Assembly (NCBI GenBank): GCA_009923475.1
Contig: RFTM01000105.1
Span: 1 to 6,302, forward strand
Direction of reading: 5' to 3'
From: Gammaproteobacteria bacterium
GTDB lineage: Bacteria > Pseudomonadota > Gammaproteobacteria > Steroidobacterales > Steroidobacteraceae
Length of the DNA stretch: 6,302 bases
The first letter of the stretch is position 1, and each line of letters begins with the position of its first letter. The notes below the pieces were generated by a model, which was not told the DNA's origin, ran no database searches, and saw only the letters and a list, made by a program, of their open reading frames with translations. The translations under genes were made by a program, and so were the position numbers. This document shows positions 1 through 4,631 of this stretch, in pieces.

Positions 1-173
1 ACGCGGCGGTGGCCGCCCTCGCGGACGACCTCTCTGTGCTGCCGGGTGCGCCGGACATCGACAACGTGCTCGAGGCGCGGCGGCAGGAAGTGCTCGCGAA
101 GCACGCCCGCAAAAGACGCGGCGCGCGAGCCGTCAACGCCGCGCCCGCCGTCCGGACGAACCGCAAACGCTAG
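1..173 (+). CDS. 3' end of an unrecognised protein (partial)
   Basis: The plus-strand frame that starts at base 3 is open from the window edge to a TAG at 171-173 and gives the last 56 residues of a protein that begins outside the window. The visible part runs from an alanine-rich segment through LPGAPDIDNVLEARRQEVL to a strongly basic tail (AKHARKRRGARAV, ending RTNRKR). The middle looks helical, and the basic tail could contact nucleic acid or simply be a disordered end. I do not recognise the family from so short a tail. Its coding nature is supported by the high-GC codon pattern and by its stop abutting, without gap, the stop of the convergent metalloprotease gene. No terminator fits between the two genes. 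Confidence 0.6.
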   Translation, partial: AAVAALADDLSVLPGAPDIDNVLEARRQEVLAKHARKRRGARAVNAAPAVRTNRKR

Positions 174-871
174 GCGCCGCGCCTCCGCCGCCGCAGGTCG
201 TAGCGCTCCTCCCACACCGGCGTCGGCTCGAAGTAGTCGAGGTCCAGCGACTTCGCCTCCTTCTGCCGGGTGAACTGCACCTCCCGCACCTCCTTGAGCA
301 GCGCCGACATGCGGGTCTTGCGCGGCAGGCGCTCGAGCACCTTGTGGCCGAGCAGCTGCGCGATGTCGATCGTCACCGGCAGCACGTGCTCCACCTCGTC
401 CTTGAAGCCGGTCATGAGCTCGGCGCCGAACTTCTCCTCGTCCCAGTGCGAGAGCTCCGTGCCGGGGCCGTAGTCGGTCTCGACGAGCATCTTGCCGAGC
501 GCCGGCAGCTTGGCCACGGGCTTCGCCTTGAACTCGCCGGTGTCGTGCTCGAAGAGCGACATCCACTTCGCCCAGCCGTAGCCGAGCGTGTGGCCGAGCT
601 CGTGGGCGATGGTCCCCGCCACCTCGTCATCGCTGAAGCGCGCGAGGAAGCGCTTGTTGAACTCCACCACGCCGTAGGCGACGCCCGCGCGCGTATAGGG
701 CTCGTAGGCGCGCGCGATGGTGGCGCTGACGCTGCGGAAGGTGCCGACCCGCATCACCACGGCGGTGCGCGGCTCGAGGAAGCGGTTCCAGAAATTGCAG
801 GCCGCGCGCGCGGAGGCCTTCAGCCGGCCGTCGACGTCGGAGACGATCTTGTAGGTGATGAGGCGGGGCAT
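170..871 (-). CDS. Leishmanolysin-like (M8-type) zinc metalloprotease without signal peptide
   Basis: This 233-residue protein is probably a zinc endopeptidase of the metzincin clan. HELGHTLG at residues 90-97 is the HExxHxxG zinc motif, with E91 as the general base. The residue where matrixins carry the third histidine is W100. The third ligand is more likely H142 in SHWDEEKFGAELMTG (141-155), where M153 would be the Met-turn. That 'HW(D/R)E..FG.ELMTG' block and the following LPVTIDIAQLLGHKV (164-178) are the pattern of leishmanolysin-like proteins, in which an insertion separates HExxHxxG from the third His. The ATG at 871 is chosen because AGGAGG lies 7 bases upstream; the frame stays open to 1114, but that part only shadows the lrp gene. 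No signal peptide or membrane segment is visible, which is odd for a mostly secreted family. It lies 59 bases downstream of the lrp gene on the same strand, so co-transcription is possible. The substrate is unknown. Confidence 0.8.
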   Translation of the reverse strand: MPRLITYKIVSDVDGRLKASARAACNFWNRFLEPRTAVVMRVGTFRSVSATIARAYEPYTRAGVAYGVVEFNKRFLARFSDDEVAGTIAHELGHTLGYGWAKWMSLFEHDTGEFKAKPVAKLPALGKMLVETDYGPGTELSHWDEEKFGAELMTGFKDEVEHVLPVTIDIAQLLGHKVLERLPRKTRMSALLKEVREVQFTRQKEAKSLDLDYFEPTPVWEERYDLRRRRRGA

Positions 872-878
872 GGCGGTA

Positions 879-884
879 CCTCCT
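879..884 (-). promoter_or_regulatory. Strong Shine-Dalgarno fixing the metalloprotease start
   Basis: The minus strand reads AGGAGG, then 7 bases, then the ATG whose A is at 871. This is the best ribosome-binding site in the window. It rules out the longer in-frame extension up to 1114, which would run through the regulator gene. Confidence 0.85.
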
Positions 885-930
885 GTGGAAGATACGCAGC
901 CGCGCGCCCGAAGCGGACATGCCGCCCCCC

Positions 931-1416
931 TCACCGCCCCCGCTCGAGCGGCGGCGCGCCGCCGCTGACGATCTCGCGCAGCACGAAGCTCGACTCGACG
1001 CGCGCCACGCCCGGGAGCTTCGTCAGCACCGAACTGTGCACGCGTTCGATGTCGGCGGCGTCGCGGGCGAGCACGCGCAGGATGTAGTCGGCCTCGCCGG
1101 TGGTGAGGAAGCACTCGGTGATCTCGGGGACGGCGCTCACCGCCCGCTCGAAGGCGCGCAGCTCGCGGTCCGCCTGCGACTTGAGCGTGATGCGCACCAT
1201 CACGCTCATCCCCCAGCCGAGCTTCGCCAGCGAGAGCTTGGCGGTATAGCGCTCGATGTAGCCCTGCTCCTCGAGGCGCCGCACGCGGCGCAGGCAGGCG
1301 GATTCCGAGAGTTCCACGCGCGCCGCGAGGTCGGCGTTGGCGATGCGGCCATCCAGCCGCAGTTCGTTGAGGATGCGCAGGTCGAGCTTGTCGAGCTTGT
1401 CGGACGGCAGATTCAT
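931..1416 (-). CDS. Lrp/AsnC-family transcriptional regulator, probable regulator of ald
   Basis: This 161-residue protein has the normal length and layout of an Lrp/AsnC 'feast/famine' regulator. The N-terminal winged helix-turn-helix (about residues 8-55) includes RILNELRLDGRIANADLA and LSESACLRRVRRLEEQGYI. A short linker leads to the RAM ligand-binding and oligomerisation domain (about 70-150), with the typical TTGEADYILRV segment at 105-115, where G107 and D110 sit in the effector-binding turn. Such proteins bind DNA as dimers or octamers and respond to amino acids. It is divergent from alanine dehydrogenase, an arrangement known for AldR/Lrp-type regulators of ald, so alanine or a related amino acid is the inferred effector. 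The ATG at 1416 is chosen because the domain starts right after it. There is no good Shine-Dalgarno, and the frame stays open upstream to 1794 only as a shadow of ald. The N-terminus carries a small repeat giving KLDKLD. Confidence 0.93.
   Translation of the reverse strand: MNLPSDKLDKLDLRILNELRLDGRIANADLAARVELSESACLRRVRRLEEQGYIERYTAKLSLAKLGWGMSVMVRITLKSQADRELRAFERAVSAVPEITECFLTTGEADYILRVLARDAADIERVHSSVLTKLPGVARVESSFVLREIVSGGAPPLERGR
1381..1398. repeat. Two tandem 9-bp copies inside the regulator's N-terminus
   Basis: GTCGAGCTT occurs twice in direct tandem in the plus strand. In the lrp frame it produces DKLDKL near residues 6-11, just before the first helix. Typical family members have a single acidic-hydrophobic step here, so this may be a 3-codon slippage duplication that is tolerated at the protein end. 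Confidence 0.6.
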
Positions 1417-1429
1417 GCGCGGAACCGCG

Positions 1430-1457
1430 TTCAAACCGCAGGATATTGCGGATTCAA
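1430..1457. promoter_or_regulatory. Imperfect palindrome, candidate Lrp/AldR operator between lrp and ald
   Basis: In the 100-bp divergent gap, bases 1430-1457 form a 28-bp imperfect palindrome centred between 1443 and 1444. Ten of 14 base pairs are symmetric, including perfect arms CCGCA (1436-1440) and TGCGG (1447-1451) around an AT-containing core, with TTCAA at both ends. Lrp-family sites are typically imperfect palindromes with an AT-rich centre. The position, 14 bases from the regulator start and 60 bases from the ald start, would allow control of both genes. I could not pick out convincing -35/-10 pairs for either gene in this gap. Binding by this regulator is inferred. Confidence 0.5.
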
Positions 1458-1516
1458 TCACTTCAGAGCCGTCATCTGCAAGTCCCTGCGGCCCGGCCGG
1501 GCGCATCCTGTGGACC

Positions 1517-2602
1517 ATGAAGATCGGCGTCCCCAAAGAGATCAAGGTGCACGAGTACCGCGTGGGGCTCGTCCCCGGCTCGGTCCGTGAGCTCGTCCAC
1601 TCCGGCCACGAGGTGCTCGTCGAGACCGGCGCCGGCCTCGGCATCGGCTGCCCCGATGACGAATACCGCGCCGCCGGCGCGCAGATCCTGCCGACGGCCG
1701 CGAGCGTGTTCGCCGCCGCCGACATGATCGTGAAGGTGAAGGAGCCGCAGCTGCCGGAGTGCGCGATGCTGCGCCCGGGGCAGCTGCTGTTCACCTACCT
1801 GCACCTCGCCGCCGACAAGCCGCAGGCCGAGGCGCTCATGAAGTCGGGCGCGCATGCGGTCGCCTACGAGACCGTGATCGGCCGCGACGGCAGCCTGCCG
1901 CTGCTCACGCCCATGAGCGAGGTCGCGGGCCGCATGTCCGCGCAGGTGGCCGCGACGCTGCTGCAGAAGAACTCCGGCGGCGCCGGCATCCTGATGGGCG
2001 GCGTGCCCGGCACCGCGCCCGCGCGCGTGCTCGTCATCGGCGGCGGCGTCTCGGGCGCTGCGGCCGCGGAGATCGCGCTCGGCATGCGCGCCGCCGTCAC
2101 CATCCTCGACAAGTCGCTGCCGCGGCTGCGCGAACTCGACGCCCGGTTCGGCGGCCATGTGCGCACCCTCGCCTCTTCCACCGACACGCTCGAGCGCGAA
2201 GTCGCGGCGGCCGATGTCGTCATCGGCGCGGTGCTCATCCCCGGCGCCGCGGCGCCCAAGCTCGTCACCGAGAAGATGGTCGCCTCGATGCGCCCCGGCT
2301 CGGTGCTCATCGACATCGCCATCGACCAGGGCGGCTGCTTCGCCACGAGCCGCCCGACCACGCACAGCGACCCGACTTATGTCATACACGGCGTGACGCA
2401 CTACTGCGTCACCAACATGCCGGGCGCCGTGCCGCGCACCTCCGCGTTCGCGCTCAACGCCGCGACGCTGCCTTATGTGAAATCGTTGGCCGACCGCGGC
2501 CTGCAAGCCGCGCTCGCCGCGGACGCCGGGCTCGCCGCCGGGCTCAATGTGAGCGCGGGCAAGATCACCTCGAAGGCGGTGGCGGAGGCGCTCGGACTGT
2601 AA
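1517..2602 (+). CDS. ald: Alanine dehydrogenase
   Basis: This 361-residue protein is L-alanine dehydrogenase (EC 1.4.1.1), which reversibly converts L-alanine and NAD+ to pyruvate, ammonia and NADH in the cytoplasm. It starts MKIGVPKEIKVHEYRVGL as the family does. The substrate and catalytic residues sit at the family's usual positions: R15, K75 in VKVKEPQ, H96 in FTYLHLAAD, and D270 in LIDIAIDQGGCF. The Rossmann domain shows VLVIGGGVSG (171-180), and D198 after the next strand is placed to bind the NAD ribose. The C-terminus has the typical THYCVTNMPGAVPRTSAFAL segment. Length matches the hexameric enzymes of about 370 residues, and nothing is missing. The open frame begins at 1337, but homology starts at the ATG at 1517; no strong Shine-Dalgarno precedes it. 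It is divergent from the Lrp/AsnC gene, which probably controls it in response to an amino acid. The likely role is use of alanine as carbon and nitrogen source. Confidence 0.97.
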   Translation: MKIGVPKEIKVHEYRVGLVPGSVRELVHSGHEVLVETGAGLGIGCPDDEYRAAGAQILPTAASVFAAADMIVKVKEPQLPECAMLRPGQLLFTYLHLAADKPQAEALMKSGAHAVAYETVIGRDGSLPLLTPMSEVAGRMSAQVAATLLQKNSGGAGILMGGVPGTAPARVLVIGGGVSGAAAAEIALGMRAAVTILDKSLPRLRELDARFGGHVRTLASSTDTLEREVAAADVVIGAVLIPGAAAPKLVTEKMVASMRPGSVLIDIAIDQGGCFATSRPTTHSDPTYVIHGVTHYCVTNMPGAVPRTSAFALNAATLPYVKSLADRGLQAALAADAGLAAGLNVSAGKITSKAVAEALGL

Positions 2603-2613
2603 CCGCTCGGGCT

Positions 2614-2630
2614 GTAGCCCGGCGGGCTAC
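2614..2630. repeat. Short GTAG-type palindrome (REP-like) after ald
   Basis: GTAGCCC at 2614-2620 and GGGCTAC at 2624-2630 are perfect inverted arms around a GGC loop, 11 bases after the ald stop. The immediately preceding GGGCT can pair alternatively with AGCCC. No T-run follows, so it is not a standard intrinsic terminator. The GTAG head and position between genes resemble repetitive extragenic palindromes of proteobacteria. Whether it is repeated in this genome cannot be seen from one copy. Confidence 0.35.
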
Positions 2631-2646
2631 GGGCGCTGACGCGCGT

Positions 2647-2686
2647 CGATGTCCCGCGGCAGCGCACCGCGGAAACATCGTGTTTT
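2647..2686 (+). terminator. Probable intrinsic terminator of ald
   Basis: CGATGT (2647-2652) pairs with ACATCG (2675-2680), and CCGCGG (2654-2659) pairs with CCGCGG (2667-2672), separated by a 1x2 internal bulge and a 7-base loop. The stem is followed by TGTTTT (2681-2686). A GC-rich 12-bp stem with a short T-rich tail, 44 bases after the ald stop, fits a Rho-independent terminator in the plus direction. The T tract is short, so efficiency may be modest. Confidence 0.55.
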
Positions 2687-2687
2687 C

Positions 2688-2696
2688 TGCTAGATT
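2688..2696 (+). promoter_or_regulatory. Extended -10 element (TGCTAGATT) immediately before a start codon
   Basis: TGC followed by TAGATT (4 of 6 matches to TATAAT, with the TGn extension) ends 6 bases before the ATG at 2703. Transcription would begin at or next to the A of that ATG, giving a leaderless mRNA. Consistent with this, no Shine-Dalgarno is present upstream. No good -35 is seen at the right distance, as is common for extended -10 promoters. Part of the region overlaps the tail of the ald terminator. Confidence 0.4.
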
Positions 2697-2702
2697 CCGC
2701 GC

Positions 2703-3770
2703 ATGTCCTCCCCGCGCCGCTACACCATCCTGGTGCCGCAGGAGACGGTGGATCGCGCGAGCGCCTACATCGATGCGCTCTGCGAAGACCCGACCGTCGC
2801 CGGCGCGAAGCTGCGCCCGGCGCTGGATCGCACCGACCCCGAAGACCTCGCGCCCTACGACCTGCTCGGCGCGCTCTTCGACACCAAGCAGCCGCAGATC
2901 TTCGCCGAGTCCGAAGTGGCGGGCGACGGTTCCGATTGGAACCTCGATGAACTGGGCCTGCTCGGCGATGTCTCGGTCGCGGTGCCGGTGACGATCTTTG
3001 ATGACGGCCGGCACCAGCATCCGACGCCGCATGATCCGCCGTTCGAGGGCATGCTCGTGTTCACCTCCGGCGCGCTGCTGCGCAACGGGCGCGGCTGCGA
3101 ACCGGCCGACTGGGCCGAAGTCGTGGTGTCCGACCAGACGCTCTCGCCCGAGGCCCTCTACCAGCTTTATCGACGCCGACTGACGCCGGTGCTGCGGCAC
3201 ATCGACGAGCACGCAGCGCGGCCGAGGTCGGCGATCGTCACCATCCCCGGCCTCGGTTGCGGACAGTTCGCCGGCCCTTTCCGCGGCCAGCTGGGCGCGC
3301 ATCTGCAACGGACCCTCGAGCGCCTGCTGCAGGACATCGGCGCATCCTTGCCGAACCTGCGCGCGGTCTACTTCGATCCGTACGACGAATGCGCCGACGC
3401 GCGCACCGAGATCCACGGCATCTCGCTGATGGTGCGGCCGCTGCGCAGCCCCGGCAACGCGCACAAGCCCCAGCTGTGCCGACCGACGGCCTACCAGGAC
3501 GCGGGCGACGATCTCTCGGGCTGCAGGCTCTACAGCCTCGTCGCCTGGGATCCCGTGTCTTGGCCGGGCAACGATTTCTTTGCCGGTTCGCGGATGACCG
3601 ACGACGGCGTCAAGGCCGCCGCCACCGACTCCATGCGCGCGATGACAGGCGTCGAAGGCCGCTACGACGCCGCAGCCGCGATGTACCGGCCGCCGCCGCC
3701 GTTCCGGACCTGGGACGAAGTGGTCAAGGACGGCATGCGCCGGCGCGGCCTGCGGCTCTGGGATCTTTGA
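2703..3770 (+). CDS. Conserved hypothetical protein with macrodomain-like glycine loop
   Basis: This is a 355-residue protein with no signal peptide or membrane segment, so it is probably cytoplasmic. I cannot assign it to a characterised enzyme. The N-terminal ~100 residues are acidic and not recognised. From about 115 the pattern becomes alternating strands and helices. AIVTIPGLGCGQFAG (177-191) is a strand ending in a glycine-rich loop, followed by an amphipathic helix and the strand LRAVYFDPY (219-227). This order resembles the GxGxFG loop, helix and strand of macrodomains (ADP-ribose binding or hydrolysis). A very conserved-looking C-terminal block follows: LVAWDPVSWPGNDFF (279-293), GSRMTDDGVKAAATDSM (295-311), GVEGRYD (316-322) and YRPPPPF (328-334). 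N290, D291, D300 and D301 are plausible active-site residues. It seems to be transcribed alone, from an extended -10 lying at its start codon, and it ends 48 bases before the convergent vapC. A role in ADP-ribose chemistry is inference from local pattern only. Confidence 0.75.
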   Translation: MSSPRRYTILVPQETVDRASAYIDALCEDPTVAGAKLRPALDRTDPEDLAPYDLLGALFDTKQPQIFAESEVAGDGSDWNLDELGLLGDVSVAVPVTIFDDGRHQHPTPHDPPFEGMLVFTSGALLRNGRGCEPADWAEVVVSDQTLSPEALYQLYRRRLTPVLRHIDEHAARPRSAIVTIPGLGCGQFAGPFRGQLGAHLQRTLERLLQDIGASLPNLRAVYFDPYDECADARTEIHGISLMVRPLRSPGNAHKPQLCRPTAYQDAGDDLSGCRLYSLVAWDPVSWPGNDFFAGSRMTDDGVKAAATDSMRAMTGVEGRYDAAAAMYRPPPPFRTWDEVVKDGMRRRGLRLWDL

Positions 3771-3776
3771 CGCGGC

Positions 3777-3812
3777 TCAGTCGTAGCGCAGCGTGTCGAC
3801 CGGGGCGGGATC
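3777..3812 (-). pseudogene. Possible 3' remnant of an FtsX-type ABC permease gene
   Basis: Directly after the vapC stop, and in the same frame, the minus strand reads Ser-Ser, then DPAPVDTLRYD, then a TGA at 3779-3777. Tails of the form DP...LRY(E/D)-stop are typical of FtsX/MacB-family ABC transporter permeases. Only about 11 codons remain and no upstream part of such a gene is present. If genuine, it is a scar left where the vapBC segment replaced the rest of the gene. A chance match in a 48-base gap is quite possible. Confidence 0.25.
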
Positions 3813-3818
3813 CGAAGA

Positions 3819-4214
3819 TCAGCGGCGCGACAACGGCATCGCTTGCCGCGGGAACGTCTTCAGCAGTTCAGCGTCCATGGTCACGAGTTTCACGCCGAGC
3901 GTCCGTGCCAGTGCGATGAATTCACAGTCGTAGGCGGTGCAACCGCTGTCGCGCGCGAGTTCGAGCACCATGCGGGATTCGACCTCATGTTCCGCGCCGG
4001 CGAGCAACGACTCCGCCTCGCGCTGGATCTCGAGAGCGGCCGCGTATTCCAGCATGCCGCGCCGGACGCCACCCGCGAGGATGTTGCGGAACTCGCTGCG
4101 CCAGAGCAAAGGCGCAGCCCAATCAGCGTCCCGCTGCAGCAGCCCTTCGGCATCCGCGGTCCGCTCCCCGGGAAGGTACAGGTATGCGATGACGTTGGTG
4201 TCGACCACGATCAT
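3819..4214 (-). CDS. vapC: VapC-type PIN-domain toxin (ribonuclease)
   Basis: This 131-residue PIN-domain protein is the usual length of a VapC toxin. Such toxins are Mg2+-dependent endoribonucleases that cut tRNA or rRNA and halt translation when freed from the antitoxin. The acidic active-site set is complete: D5 in MIVVDTNVIAYL, E41 in LLWRSEFRNIL, D96 in TAYDCEFIALA, and D114 in LVTMDAELL. The ATG overlaps the antitoxin's stop in ATGA (4214-4211), giving translational coupling, and GAGGG lies 6 bases upstream inside the antitoxin gene. The frame remains open upstream to 4541 but only as a shadow of the antitoxin. It shares the antitoxin's promoter. All key residues are present, so the toxin is probably active. 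Its RNA target cannot be read from the sequence. Confidence 0.93.
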   Translation of the reverse strand: MIVVDTNVIAYLYLPGERTADAEGLLQRDADWAAPLLWRSEFRNILAGGVRRGMLEYAAALEIQREAESLLAGAEHEVESRMVLELARDSGCTAYDCEFIALARTLGVKLVTMDAELLKTFPRQAMPLSRR

Positions 4215-4456
4215 CTGCGGCCCTCGCGCTTCAGGGCGTCGACGGCTTTCGCCGTGAAGGCACCCCGGGGCAGCGCAGCGCGCAACGACCTCGCCCGCGC
4301 GAGACGCTCGGCCACCGGCACCCGCTCGGGGATCAGCACCGACTCGAGGCAGACGATCGCCTCGCTGTTGAGACTGCGGCGGTGGTCCTGCGCCGACGCC
4401 CTCAAGCGCTCGTACACCTCGTCCGGGATGTTCTTCAAGGTGAGCGTGGTGGGCAT
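4211..4456 (-). CDS. vapB: FitA/VapB-type ribbon-helix-helix antitoxin
   Basis: This 81-residue antitoxin is paired with the downstream VapC. TTLTLKNIPDEVYERLRASA (3-22) and RRSLNSEAIVCLESVL (26-41) form the FitA-like ribbon-helix-helix DNA-binding domain. The first strand (LTLKNI) would enter the DNA major groove as a dimer. The C-terminal part (about 45-81) is basic and extended, as expected for the segment that wraps the toxin and blocks its active site. The start at 4456 is preferred: it has GGAG 6 bases upstream, and the inferred transcript starts near 4484. The alternative in-frame ATG at 4492, which would add 12 residues, lies within the -10 element and would not be transcribed. The protein probably represses its own promoter together with VapC through the inverted repeats nearby. 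Confidence 0.9.
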   Translation of the reverse strand: MPTTLTLKNIPDEVYERLRASAQDHRRSLNSEAIVCLESVLIPERVPVAERLARARSLRAALPRGAFTAKAVDALKREGRR

Positions 4457-4469
4457 CACGGGCTCCGTG
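4457..4469. promoter_or_regulatory. Palindrome covering the vapB Shine-Dalgarno
   Basis: On the minus strand CACGG-AGC-CCGTG is a perfect 5-bp inverted repeat directly touching the vapB ATG. The GGAG ribosome-binding site sits in its left arm and loop. In RNA it could form a small hairpin limiting access to the ribosome-binding site. In DNA it carries the ACGG/CCGT half-sites also found upstream of the -35 box, so it may instead be an operator half of the VapBC repressor. Confidence 0.45.
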
Positions 4470-4490
4470 GGCAGTGTCGGGAGTGGTTGC

Positions 4491-4519
4491 ATTATGGTGT
4501 CGCTCTGGTTGCTTTTCAA
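4491..4519 (-). promoter_or_regulatory. vapBC promoter (TTGAAA - 17 bp - CATAAT)
   Basis: On the minus strand TTGAAA (4519-4514) and CATAAT (4496-4491) each match the sigma-70 consensus in 5 of 6 positions with the ideal 17-base spacer. Predicted transcription starts near 4484, leaving a leader of about 28 bases with the GGAG site before the vapB ATG at 4456. This is the clearest promoter in the window. Confidence 0.75.
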
Positions 4520-4534
4520 ACGGGTGTGTCCCGT
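4520..4534. promoter_or_regulatory. Inverted repeat next to the vapBC -35 box, candidate operator
   Basis: ACGGG (4520-4524), TGTGT, then CCCGT (4530-4534) is a perfect 5-bp inverted repeat immediately upstream of the vapBC -35 hexamer. A second, overlapping one is TGTCC (4527-4531) with GGACA (4536-4540). The ACGG/CCGT half-sites recur in the palindrome at the vapB start codon. Ribbon-helix-helix antitoxins with their PIN toxins usually bind such palindromes in their own promoter; binding here is inferred. Confidence 0.45.
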
Positions 4535-4573
4535 CGGACATGCTGCACCCAAGACACCGGATCGGGCGGCTGG

Positions 4574-4598
4574 ATTTCCGGTGTATCCGTGCGGAAAT
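4574..4598. promoter_or_regulatory. Inverted repeat upstream of the acid phosphatase gene
   Basis: ATTTCCG (4574-4580) and CGGAAAT (4592-4598) are perfect 7-bp inverted arms around 11 bases, centred at 4586. This is about 45 bases before the probable transcription start of the phosphatase gene, a typical activator position overlapping where a -35 would be. It is relatively A/T-rich for this genome. It does not look like a standard PhoB box as far as I can judge, and the regulator is unknown. Confidence 0.4.
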
Positions 4599-4614
4599 GC
4601 GCGGCGCGGCTCCG

Positions 4615-4623
4615 TGCTACCCT
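4615..4623 (+). promoter_or_regulatory. Extended -10 element (TGCTACCCT) before the acid phosphatase start
   Basis: TGC plus TACCCT ends 8 bases before the ATG at 4632, so transcription would start at or next to the start codon. There is no Shine-Dalgarno in front of this ATG. The same TGCTAnnnT arrangement precedes the gene at 2703. No good -35 is present, but an inverted repeat sits in its place, suggesting activator dependence. Confidence 0.35.
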
Positions 4624-4631
4624 CATGCCCC

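Noticed and set aside
92..100. The W100 position of HELGHTLGYGW read as a matrixin zinc site with a lost third histidine
   Set aside because: The SHWDE...ELMTG block downstream offers a better third ligand and Met-turn in the M8 pattern, so the site is probably complete. The coordinates given here are residue positions of the protein encoded at 170-871.
344..1087. Plus-strand open frame of 247 codons across the metalloprotease and regulator
   Set aside because: It overlaps two real minus-strand genes and its intergenic gap, has low-complexity composition, and shows no domain.
872..1114. N-terminal extension of the metalloprotease frame
   Set aside because: It would run through the 3' half of the lrp gene; the AGGAGG site before the ATG at 871 fixes the start.
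1472..2506. Long minus-strand open frame (344 codons) opposite ald
   Set aside because: It is Arg/His/Gly-rich with no recognisable domain and lies wholly antisense to a complete ald; this is the usual GC-rich antisense shadow.
2565..3464. Minus-strand open frame of 299 codons
   Set aside because: It is antisense to the 355-residue gene and its promoter region, with composition typical of a shadow frame.
4457..4492. Longer vapB starting at the ATG at 4492
   Set aside because: That ATG overlaps the CATAAT -10 element and lies upstream of the predicted transcription start; the ribbon-helix-helix domain begins right after the ATG at 4456, which has GGAG in place.
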